NCBI GenBank assembly: GCA_900544995.1
Contig: UQXC01000080.1
Coordinates: forward strand, 1-5,702
DNA length: 5,702 nt
Reading direction: 5' to 3'
From: an uncultured Collinsella sp.
GTDB lineage: Bacteria; Actinomycetota; Coriobacteriia; Coriobacteriales; Coriobacteriaceae
Shown: one piece after another, positions 1-5,647 of the stretch
Layout of the letters: the number at the start of each line of letters is the position of its first letter
Numbering within the stretch: position 1 is the first letter of the stretch
Program-made: the position numbers and the translations under genes
Notes under the pieces: generated by a model
The model's database searches: none
What the model saw: the letters and a program-made list of their open reading frames with translations, nothing else
Told to the model about the DNA's origin: nothing

Positions 1-40
1 AACTGCGGGAATGGCCTATTTGCTCAATGTGTTCGGCTGA
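1..40 (+). CDS. Possible C-terminal end of a rightward gene (partial)
   Basis: In the second forward frame the first 40 bases read TAGMAYLLNVFG and then TGA at 38-40. The short hydrophobic peptide would fit the end of a membrane protein, and base composition turns strongly AT-rich immediately after the stop, as expected where coding ends. Twelve codons are too few to identify a family, and another forward frame is also open here until a TAG at 79-81. The call rests on composition and plausibility only. No terminator hairpin is evident after it. Confidence 0.3.
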   Translation, partial: TAGMAYLLNVFG

Positions 41-180
41 GATCGGAAATCAACCTACCTGTTTGGATTGTGGAATTATAGCTCAATTCGCAAAAGGTTG
101 GATTATTTGTTTAAATGTCTAGGTTTGTTACAAGTTGATTACGTTGCCGGTTTACAGCTTATTGCCTGCTAAAACGTGAT

Positions 181-208
181 TTGCTGATTGCTTTCAAAGA
201 CATATAAA
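181..208 (+). promoter_or_regulatory. Candidate sigma-70-type promoter
   Basis: TTGCTG (181-186) and TATAAA (203-208) are separated by 16 bases, a reasonable match to a housekeeping promoter. AT-rich DNA produces such pairs by chance, and the only downstream ORF on this strand is a 12-codon one. A transcript from here would run antisense to the 3' end of hypA. Confidence 0.25.
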
Positions 209-247
209 GGTGCACTGTTCGTTAAGACCACTTTTAGGTGGATCCCA

Positions 248-286
248 ATGCGTCTGCGTGCCGCCATTTTGTTTAAACAGACATGA
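248..286 (+). other. 12-codon ORF with Shine-Dalgarno-like sequence
   Basis: ATG at 248 opens a 12-residue reading frame, MRLRAAILFKQT, ending in TGA at 284-286. AGGTGG at 236-241 lies 6 bases upstream, and CCAC at 228-231 could pair with the GTGG of that site, with a 6-base loop. It would follow the candidate promoter at 181-208. There is no rightward gene after it for which it could be a leader peptide, so chance is the most likely explanation. Confidence 0.12.
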
Positions 287-341
287 CTTGACTAATCGAA
301 GCAAATATGTTTAGAACTCTAGCCCATGTAGCCATTGGATG

Positions 342-761
342 TTAGGCGATGTGGAGTGGGTTGGCGGCGTCGACGGCGTCGGAAGGGCCGTCGGGAGCAG
401 CGTCTGCCGGGCCCTCGTCGGGGGTCTCGATCTGCTTGATCATGACCTCCTGGCCCTGCAGCAAATAGGTCTCGCCGCTGCCGCAATGAGGGCAGGTCTT
501 GCCGTGCTCGACCGTCGCGTAGTCGCGGCCGCACGCCTCGCAATGCGTCACGGCCTCGACGGGCTCCACGATAAGCTCCGCGCCCTGCGCGATAGGCTTT
601 TTATCTGCTGCCCAGCGCCAAGCGTCGAGCAGCAAGTCGGGAACGACGCCCGAGACCTCGCCCAACAGCAACGTCACGCTCGAAACGCGACGCACGCCAT
701 GAGCGCGCGCCACATTCTCAACATCGCGAATGATGTGGTAAACGATCCCCAATTCATGCAA
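342..761 (-). CDS. hypA: Hydrogenase maturation nickel metallochaperone HypA
   Basis: HypA delivers nickel, with HypB, to the large subunit of [NiFe]-hydrogenases in the cytoplasm. The 139-residue product starts MHELGIVYHI, with the family's invariant His2-Glu3 nickel site. The zinc domain has two Cys-x2-Cys pairs, C74/C77 (CEAC) and C90/C93 (CPHC). The start is a TTG (759-761) read as Met: it places His2 next to the amino terminus, as nickel binding requires, and AGAAAGGG (769-776) lies 7 bases upstream. The same frame stays open to an ATG at 849-851, but that would bury His2 and run through a hairpin. HypA is usually about 113-120 residues; here a Pro/Ala/Asp-rich tail (about 113-139) extends it. 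The gene lies downstream of the oxidoreductase on the same strand, with a terminator-like hairpin between them. No hypB is visible. Confidence 0.93.
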   Translation of the reverse strand: MHELGIVYHIIRDVENVARAHGVRRVSSVTLLLGEVSGVVPDLLLDAWRWAADKKPIAQGAELIVEPVEAVTHCEACGRDYATVEHGKTCPHCGSGETYLLQGQEVMIKQIETPDEGPADAAPDGPSDAVDAANPLHIA

Positions 762-806
762 GGCGAAACCCTTTCTGCAGAGGTTGATTCGGTGCAAACT
801 CAAAGC

Positions 807-842
807 AAGGGGACGGCGAAATCTAGTCTGCGCCGTCCCCTT
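807..842 (-). terminator. Perfect 12-bp hairpin, likely intrinsic terminator of the oxidoreductase gene
   Basis: AAGGGGACGGCG (807-818) and CGCCGTCCCCTT (831-842) are perfect inverted repeats around a 12-base loop. Read leftward, the hairpin begins 15 bases after the oxidoreductase stop codon and is followed by TTGCTTTGAGTTTG, a moderately T-rich tail. Read rightward, no T-rich tail follows, so leftward termination is the better reading. It lies upstream of hypA, so it may end most transcripts before hypA, or act as a partial terminator that lowers hypA expression relative to the upstream gene. Confidence 0.65.
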
Positions 843-857
843 ACCCGCCATGGTTAC

Positions 858-3635
858 CTATTTTCGACCGAACTTAATCTTGATGGCGCGCTTCAAAGCA
901 TACTTGCCCAGGCTTGGAAGCTTTTGCTCGTATTTGACCATCGTGGAGCACTCGGGGCGGTCGCGATCCAGATGGATGGCGTCAAACGCGCACTTGGTGG
1001 TGCACAGGCCGCAGCCGATGCACTTGTTGGGGTCGACGATCGAGGCGCCGCAGCCCAGGCAGCGGGCGGTCTCGGCGCGCACCTGCTCCTCGGTAAAGGT
1101 CTCAACATACTCGCTAAACGGCGCAGCCTTCTCGCGTTCGCGGTCCACATGCGCAACCTCGCGGCTCGCGTTGTCGTAGCTCTCGAGCACAACGTCGTCG
1201 CGGTCGAGCGCGGTGTAGCGGCGCTGGTTGCGGCCGATGGTGAGCGTGGAGCCCGGCTGCACAAAGCGATGGATGGACACCGCGGCCTCGTGACCGGCGG
1301 CGATAGCGTCGATGGCAAAGCTGGGGCCAGTGTAGACGTCACCACCCACAAAGATGTCGGGTTCGGCGGTCTGGTAAGTCTGGGGATCGGCAAGGGCGCC
1401 CTGGCCGCGGCCGAGTTCCACCTTGGAGCCAGCCAGCAGGTCGCCCCACACAATGGACTGGCCAATCGACATGACCACGCGGTCGGCATCGACACGGCGC
1501 AGATCGTTCTCGTCGTACTCGGGCGCAAAACGGCCCTCGTCGTCAAAGACACGCGTGCAGCGCTTGAAGGTGATACCGCACACACGACCGGCCTCGTCCA
1601 GATGGACCTCCTTGGGGCCCCAACCGCAACTGATGTGCGCGCCGTCCTCAACGGCCTCGCGACGCTCCTCCTCGCTGGCGGGCATCTGGGCCTCGCTCTC
1701 CAGGCAGAACATCTCAACGTGCTCGGAACCCAGACGGCAGGCGTTGCGGGCAACGTCGATGGCCACGTTGCCGCCGCCCACCACAATGGTGCGGCCGGAC
1801 AGGGTATCAATCTTGCCGCTGTTAACCTCGCGAAGGAAGTCGACGGCCACGGTCACGTCCTCGGCACCCTCGCCCGGAATGCCGGCAAGGCGGCCGCCCT
1901 GGCAGCCAATGGCAACGTAGAAGGCCTTAAAGCCCTGCGCGCGCAGCTCGTCGAGCGTCACGTCGCGACCGACTTCCACGCCGTAGCGGAACTCGGCACC
2001 CATCAGGCGAATGATCTCGACCTCGGCCTCGATGACGTCCTTCTGCAGCTTAAAGCTGGGAATGCCGTAGGTGAGCATGCCGCCCGGGCGCTCGTTCTTC
2101 TCGAACACGACAGGCTTGTAGCCCTTCTCGGCCAGGTAGAAAGCGCAGGACAGGCCGGCCGGACCGGCACCGATAATGGCGATCTTCTGGTCGAAGCCGC
2201 CGGCGCGCGTCGGCGTCACCACGGGCGGGACGTAGCGGGTCGCGGCGTCCAGATCGCGCTGGGCGATAAACTTCTTGACCTCGTCGATGGCCACGGCCTC
2301 GTCCACACGGCCGCGGGTGCAGGCATCCTCGCAGCGGCGATTACACACACGGCCGCAGATAGCGGGCAGCGGGTTCTCGCGCTTGATGAGCGCCAGAGCC
2401 TCGTCATAACGTCCCTGAGCCGCAAGCTTCAAATAGCCCTGAACGGCAACGTGCGCGGGGCAGGCCGTCTTGCAGGGAGCGGTGCCGGACTCATGCGTCT
2501 CGATGCGGTTGTCGTTGCGGTAGTTGGGCGACCACTTGGTGTGGTCCCACTTGGTGGCGTCGGGCAGCTCCTGGCGCGGATACTCGGGCACCCGTCCGCC
2601 GGCCTTTTTGCTGCAGAGCTTCTGGCCCAGTTTGGCGGCGCCGGCCGGACACACCTCAACGCAGCGACCGCAGGCCACGCACTTGTCCTTCTCGACCTTG
2701 GCGACATAGGCCGAGCGCGACAGGTTGGGCGTGTTGAACAGCTGCGAGGTGCGCAGGGCGTAGCACACGTTAACGTTGCAGTTGCAGATGGCGAAGATCT
2801 TGTTCTCGCCGTCGATATTGGTGATCTGGTGCACAAAGCCGTTGTCCTCGGCCTGGCGCAAGATGTCGTAGACCTCCTCGCGCGTCACATAATGACCGCG
2901 GTCGGTCTCAACCACATAGTCGGCCATATCGCCCACGGCGATGCACCAATCGGCCGGGTCGTCGGCGCAGCCCTCGCCCATCACGCGACGGCTCGCGCGG
3001 CAGCTGCAGGTGCTAGCGGCATATTTGCCATCGTATTTGTCGAGCCAATGCTCGATATGCTCGATCGGCACCGACGTGCTCGCGGCGTCAATGGCCTTCT
3101 CGACCGGAATGACGTGCATGCCGATACCGGCGCCTCCGGGCGGCACCATCGGTGTGGCCTTGGACAGCGGGCCCTTGGATGCCTGTTCAAAGAACTTGGC
3201 GTAGACCGGGTGCTCCTCGAGCTGGCTCACGCGCATGTTGAGGAACTCGGCGGAACCCGGCACCAGCATGGGCAGCACCCATTGCTTGGCGCGCTCGGGA
3301 TTTTCCCAGTTGTACTCGAGCAGGCCCGTGTAGCTCATATCGTCGAGCATCTTCTCGATCTGGGCCTCGGGCATGCCGGTGAGCTTGACCATCTCGGGCA
3401 GCGTGTAGGGACGGCGCATCTTCATCTTGCAGAGTACCTCGGCCTGCTCGTCAGTTGCGGCCTCGGCAAACGACCAGTACTCGTAGCCCAGCAGCTCGTC
3501 GCGATGCAGCAGGCGGTTAGTGCAGTGCTCGCACAGTTTGACGATGGCCTCGCGCGGATGCTCCGGCAGCGGCGGCACAAACTCCGCACCGATATCGGGC
3601 TCGGTGTAGCTAATCCCCGGTCCGTTGAGAATCAT
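858..3635 (-). CDS. Multi-iron-sulfur NAD(P)H/FAD-dependent oxidoreductase (GltD-like core with ferredoxin domains)
   Basis: This 925-residue cytoplasmic enzyme probably moves electrons between a pyridine nucleotide, FAD and several Fe-S clusters. Residues 1-300 hold scattered Cys motifs (CEHC 35-38; CSC 210-212 with C223 and C231; CNC 284-286 with C291), like Fe-S proteins of anaerobes. A 4Fe-4S motif, CVACGRCVEVCP, uses C319, C322, C325 and C329. Next is a GltD/dihydropyrimidine-dehydrogenase-type Fe-S domain (C388, C392, C427, C431, C435, C439). The FAD fold has GAGPAG (489-494) and E512; the nucleotide fold has GGGNVA (620-625); the FAD-closing GGD is 764-766. A C-terminal ferredoxin segment has C859, C862, C872, C875, C878 and C882. 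No signal peptide or membrane segment is seen. GltD's NADPH-binding Arg pair seems replaced by LESE (645-648), hinting at NADH. AGAAGGGA (3641-3648) precedes the ATG by 5 bases. It is divergent from the TetR gene. The flavin/Fe-S class is sure; substrate and partner are unknown. Confidence 0.96.
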   Translation of the reverse strand: MILNGPGISYTEPDIGAEFVPPLPEHPREAIVKLCEHCTNRLLHRDELLGYEYWSFAEAATDEQAEVLCKMKMRRPYTLPEMVKLTGMPEAQIEKMLDDMSYTGLLEYNWENPERAKQWVLPMLVPGSAEFLNMRVSQLEEHPVYAKFFEQASKGPLSKATPMVPPGGAGIGMHVIPVEKAIDAASTSVPIEHIEHWLDKYDGKYAASTCSCRASRRVMGEGCADDPADWCIAVGDMADYVVETDRGHYVTREEVYDILRQAEDNGFVHQITNIDGENKIFAICNCNVNVCYALRTSQLFNTPNLSRSAYVAKVEKDKCVACGRCVEVCPAGAAKLGQKLCSKKAGGRVPEYPRQELPDATKWDHTKWSPNYRNDNRIETHESGTAPCKTACPAHVAVQGYLKLAAQGRYDEALALIKRENPLPAICGRVCNRRCEDACTRGRVDEAVAIDEVKKFIAQRDLDAATRYVPPVVTPTRAGGFDQKIAIIGAGPAGLSCAFYLAEKGYKPVVFEKNERPGGMLTYGIPSFKLQKDVIEAEVEIIRLMGAEFRYGVEVGRDVTLDELRAQGFKAFYVAIGCQGGRLAGIPGEGAEDVTVAVDFLREVNSGKIDTLSGRTIVVGGGNVAIDVARNACRLGSEHVEMFCLESEAQMPASEEERREAVEDGAHISCGWGPKEVHLDEAGRVCGITFKRCTRVFDDEGRFAPEYDENDLRRVDADRVVMSIGQSIVWGDLLAGSKVELGRGQGALADPQTYQTAEPDIFVGGDVYTGPSFAIDAIAAGHEAAVSIHRFVQPGSTLTIGRNQRRYTALDRDDVVLESYDNASREVAHVDREREKAAPFSEYVETFTEEQVRAETARCLGCGASIVDPNKCIGCGLCTTKCAFDAIHLDRDRPECSTMVKYEQKLPSLGKYALKRAIKIKFGRK

Positions 3636-3721
3636 AGTCGTCCCTTCTCTTGCCGCAGCCTGGCAGGCACGCAGCGCCCCTCTTTTTACGGGCTCGACAT
3701 GCCCCCACGCCGTTCACCCGT

Positions 3722-3769
3722 TATTGTTGACATTGTGTCAAAAACAGTATTGACGAACCGTCAACAATA
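3722..3769. promoter_or_regulatory. Twin-palindrome operator, probable TetR-family binding sites
   Basis: Two 15-bp palindromes share the form TTGACR-N3-YGTCAA: TTGACATTGTGTCAA at 3727-3741 and TTGACGAACCGTCAA at 3750-3764, with centres 23 bp apart. They sit inside a larger perfect inverted repeat, TATTGTTGAC (3722-3731) and GTCAACAATA (3760-3769). The position between divergent genes, one coding for a TetR-family repressor, makes them the likely sites for that repressor. A weaker related copy, GGCGAACGGTCA (3783-3794), matches GACGAACCGTCA of the second palindrome at 10 of 12 bases and lies 31 bp away. Binding is inferred, not shown. Confidence 0.65.
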
Positions 3770-3774
3770 TTCAA
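3746..3774 (-). promoter_or_regulatory. Candidate promoter of the oxidoreductase gene
   Basis: On the minus strand TTGAAT (3769-3774) and AATACT (3746-3751) are 17 bases apart, a good sigma-70-type arrangement, giving a start near 3739 and a leader of about 100 bases before the ATG at 3635. One 15-bp palindrome (3750-3764) fills the spacer and overlaps the -10; the other (3727-3741) covers the presumed transcription start. Repressor bound there would block RNA polymerase. Confidence 0.45.
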
Positions 3775-3778
3775 GACT
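3750..3778 (+). promoter_or_regulatory. Candidate promoter of the TetR-family gene
   Basis: TTGACG (3750-3755, five of six -35 consensus bases) is followed after 17 bases by AAGACT (3773-3778), a poor -10 that keeps the key A at position 2 and T at position 6. The -35 is part of the second palindrome, and the weaker palindrome copy (3783-3794) would cover the start site, which fits autorepression. An alternative -35, TTGACA at 3727-3732, has no -10 at usable spacing. Confidence 0.3.
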
Positions 3779-3823
3779 GTTAGGCGAACGGTCAGGCTCA
3801 AACGGATGAAAGGCGGCAAGCAC

Positions 3824-4486
3824 ATGAGCAGTAACGCAGCGAACACCTCTGTGGCCGACGCCGTCCCCGCGCCCGACAGCACGGCAAAGCGCTTGACGGG
3901 CGACGAACGCCGTCGCGAGATCCTCGATGCCGTGCGCACCGTAAGCTCCGAGCTGGGCGTGTCCCACCTATCGGTATCGGCCGTGACCAAGCGAGCCGGC
4001 TGCACGCGCTCGCTGTTCTACCACTACTTCGCCGACATGGACGCCGCCGTCACCGCCGTCATGGACGAGGCAATCGACGGTTTTATCTCCGAGCTCGAGC
4101 AGTGGAATGCCAACCGCACCGTCGGCGATATCGAGGGCGCACTCGACACCGTCGCCCCGCTCTTTAAGCGCCTGGTCGCCAGCGGCCACGAACTGCCGCA
4201 CACTCTGACCTCCAACAGCGGCGCGCTCTACGGCGGCTTTTTGCACAACGTGGTCCAGCGTGTGGCGCAGTATATCTGCGACACCACCGTGGTGGATTTT
4301 GTCGCCCACCACGAGCTGCGCATCGACCATGTCTACGAAACGTTCTACACCCTCATCATGGGCCTTTTGATGTATATCCGCACGCACCCCGATGTGCCCG
4401 ACGAGACGGTCAAGGAAATCATCGCCTCGACACTCCACATCGAGGGCTATACCGCCAAGTATCCGGAGCGCAAGCCCCAGAACTGA
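3824..4486 (+). CDS. TetR/AcrR-family transcriptional regulator
   Basis: A 220-residue, probably dimeric DNA-binding repressor released by a small ligand. Residues 28-74 form the typical TetR N-terminal domain: ERRREILDAV begins helix 1, and the helix-turn-helix runs through LSVSAVTKRAG (49-59) to the signature SLFYHYF (63-69). Residues 75-210 form a divergent helical ligand and dimer domain, so the ligand cannot be guessed. The first about 25 residues (MSSNAANTSV onward, Ala/Pro-rich) are a disordered-looking extension. ATG at 3824 is preferred because AAAGGCGG (3809-3816) lies 7 bases upstream; the in-frame ATG at 3806 has no ribosome binding site. The gene is divergent from the oxidoreductase and 63 bases upstream of the membrane-protein gene, with which it probably forms an operon. 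The twin palindromes upstream are its likely operators. Confidence 0.95.
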   Translation: MSSNAANTSVADAVPAPDSTAKRLTGDERRREILDAVRTVSSELGVSHLSVSAVTKRAGCTRSLFYHYFADMDAAVTAVMDEAIDGFISELEQWNANRTVGDIEGALDTVAPLFKRLVASGHELPHTLTSNSGALYGGFLHNVVQRVAQYICDTTVVDFVAHHELRIDHVYETFYTLIMGLLMYIRTHPDVPDETVKEIIASTLHIEGYTAKYPERKPQN

Positions 4487-4503
4487 CGACATTTGGCCAA
4501 ACT

Positions 4504-4531
4504 GCCCGCGATCAGAAGAGGGGCCGCGGGC
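4504..4531 (+). other. GC-rich hairpin between the regulator and membrane-protein genes
   Basis: GCCCGCG (4504-4510) can pair perfectly with CGCGGGC (4525-4531) around a 14-base loop. No T tract follows, so it is not a standard terminator. It ends 5 bases before the strong ribosome binding site AAAGGAG (4537-4543) of the next gene. It might stabilise or process the message, or reduce coupling between the two genes. A perfect TTTGGCCAAA palindrome lies just upstream at 4492-4501. In GC-rich DNA a 7-bp stem can arise by chance. Confidence 0.3.
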
Positions 4532-4549
4532 GTGTGAAAGGAGAGCAGC

Positions 4550-5557
4550 ATGCTGTTCGATGTTTGGGGTAGCGATACCCTTATCCACTGGGCCGGCTGG
4601 GCCATGGTCTTTATTGGCCTGATCGTGCTCAACGAGGTCGGCCGCCGCACCAAGCTGGGCGCGGCAATCATCTTTGGCGTGGCTCCACTGGCCATGACCA
4701 TCTACTGCGTCGCCATCGCCATCGGCGTCTCGCAGGGCGCCGAGTGGGCGCTCACCAACCCCACCCATGTGTACCAGAACAGCTGGTTCCACTACGCCAA
4801 GGTATACGCAGCGCTGGCCGGTTGCTGGGGCTTCATTGCCATTAAGTACCAGTGGGGCAAGATCGGCAAGGTGCATTGGTTCCGCGCATGGCCGTTTGTG
4901 ATCGTCGCCATCAACATCATGATCGCCGTCGTGTCCGACTTCGAGAGCGCCTATCACTTCTTTGTCCTGGGCCAGTCCACCTGGGTCACCTCCGAGGGCG
5001 CCACGCAGCTGGCCGGCTGGAACAACGTGTTCAACGGCATCGCCGGTATCATCAACATCTTCTGCATGACCGGTTGGTGGAGCGTCTATGCCTCCGAGGA
5101 TCAGACCGACATGCTGTGGCCCGACATGACCTGGGTCTACATCATCGCCTACGATATCTGGAACTTCTGCTACACCTACAACTGCCTGCCCACCCACTCC
5201 TGGTTCTGCGGCTTTGCGCTGCTGCTGGCGCCCACCGTCGCCGCCTTTATCTGGAACAAGGGCGGTTGGATCCAGAACCGCGCCTTTACGCTGGCCATTT
5301 GGTGCATGTTTGCCCAGGTGTTCCCGTACTTCCAGGAGGAGTCCATCTTTGTGACCCACTCCACGCTCGACCCCAGCGCCGCTACCGCGGTCTCGATCGC
5401 CGCACTGGTCGCCAACGTCGCCGCGATCATCTACATCGCCTACCGCGCCAAGAAGCTCGGCCGCAATCCCTACAAGCAGGATGTCTTTGAGGGCACCAGC
5501 GATTGGGAGAAGGCTACCGCTCGCCGCGCCAAGGTTGATTACGCGCACGCTGAGTAA
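4550..5557 (+). CDS. Trp-rich polytopic membrane protein, DUF5692-like, function unknown
   Basis: A 335-residue integral membrane protein with about nine hydrophobic segments, near residues 12-30, 36-60, 82-100, 111-129, 156-178, 192-211, 217-236, 242-260 and 277-298, and a charged cytoplasmic-looking tail (299-335). It has 21 Trp (about 6%), many in or near membrane segments, and polar residues in or beside hydrophobic stretches: DFES (130-133), YDIWNFCYTYN (201-211), THSW (215-218) and FPYFQEES (258-265). These could line a substrate path or bind a cofactor. From memory it resembles the uncharacterised DUF5692 family of Coriobacteria and Clostridia; this was not searched. It matches no transporter family I recognise. 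AAAGGAG (4537-4543) lies 6 bases before the ATG, so the start is well supported. It follows the TetR gene by 63 bases, suggesting co-transcription and transport or sensing of the regulator's ligand. No clear terminator follows. Confidence 0.93.
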   Translation: MLFDVWGSDTLIHWAGWAMVFIGLIVLNEVGRRTKLGAAIIFGVAPLAMTIYCVAIAIGVSQGAEWALTNPTHVYQNSWFHYAKVYAALAGCWGFIAIKYQWGKIGKVHWFRAWPFVIVAINIMIAVVSDFESAYHFFVLGQSTWVTSEGATQLAGWNNVFNGIAGIINIFCMTGWWSVYASEDQTDMLWPDMTWVYIIAYDIWNFCYTYNCLPTHSWFCGFALLLAPTVAAFIWNKGGWIQNRAFTLAIWCMFAQVFPYFQEESIFVTHSTLDPSAATAVSIAALVANVAAIIYIAYRAKKLGRNPYKQDVFEGTSDWEKATARRAKVDYAHAE

Positions 5558-5647
5558 CGCGCCTGACGCAGACATCGCTTAAGCGCGAAGCAGCATAGCC
5601 GGCTCCGCGCAACTCAACGCATTGCAGAGCCCCCGGAATGTGATTCG

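Larger units (their letters stand above)
41..341. other. AT-rich intergenic region without a convincing gene
   Basis: This roughly 300-bp stretch is much more AT-rich than the rest of the window; 61-120 is about 32% GC, whereas the flanking genes are clearly GC-rich. I see no ORF with convincing coding character, no tRNA or rRNA and no CRISPR repeats. It contains a TATAAT hexamer on the minus strand (75-80) without a good -35, an interrupted repeat GAATT-N7-AATTC (73-89), a perfect TGTTTAAACA palindrome (270-279), a plus-strand promoter-like pair (181-208) and a 12-codon ORF (248-286). It could be a regulatory region for genes outside the window or residue of an acquired segment. No clear terminator for hypA is visible. 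Confidence 0.6.

Noticed and set aside
75..80. TATAAT on the minus strand as a leftward promoter
   Set aside because: No acceptable -35 hexamer at 16-18 bases and no extended -10, in AT-rich DNA where the hexamer is expected by chance.
3658..3668. GCCTGGCAGGC palindrome in the oxidoreductase leader as a second operator or hairpin
   Set aside because: With a one-base centre it cannot form a normal hairpin, and it does not resemble the TTGAC-type operator. Likely chance in GC-rich DNA.
339..3809. 1156-codon open frame on the plus strand
   Set aside because: It lies antisense to hypA and the oxidoreductase, both of which have clear family motifs. Its product is a low-complexity run rich in Ala, Gly, Leu, Val, His and Asp with no recognisable domain, typical of the antisense of GC-rich codon usage.
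3968..5575. 535-codon open frame on the minus strand
   Set aside because: It is antisense to the TetR and membrane-protein genes, has no recognisable domain and shows the same Gly/Asp/Val/His-rich shadow composition. The sense genes have good ribosome sites and family features.
5558..5587. Possible terminator after the membrane-protein gene (CGCGC/GCGCG and CGCTTAAGCG)
   Set aside because: The stem is only 5 bp with a 20-base loop and no T tract; the CGCTTAAGCG palindrome has no loop. Not a convincing intrinsic terminator.
5601..5631. GGCTC/GAGCC inverted repeat upstream of the insertion-sequence end
   Set aside because: A 5-bp stem with a 21-base loop and no adjacent T tract is too weak to support a call.
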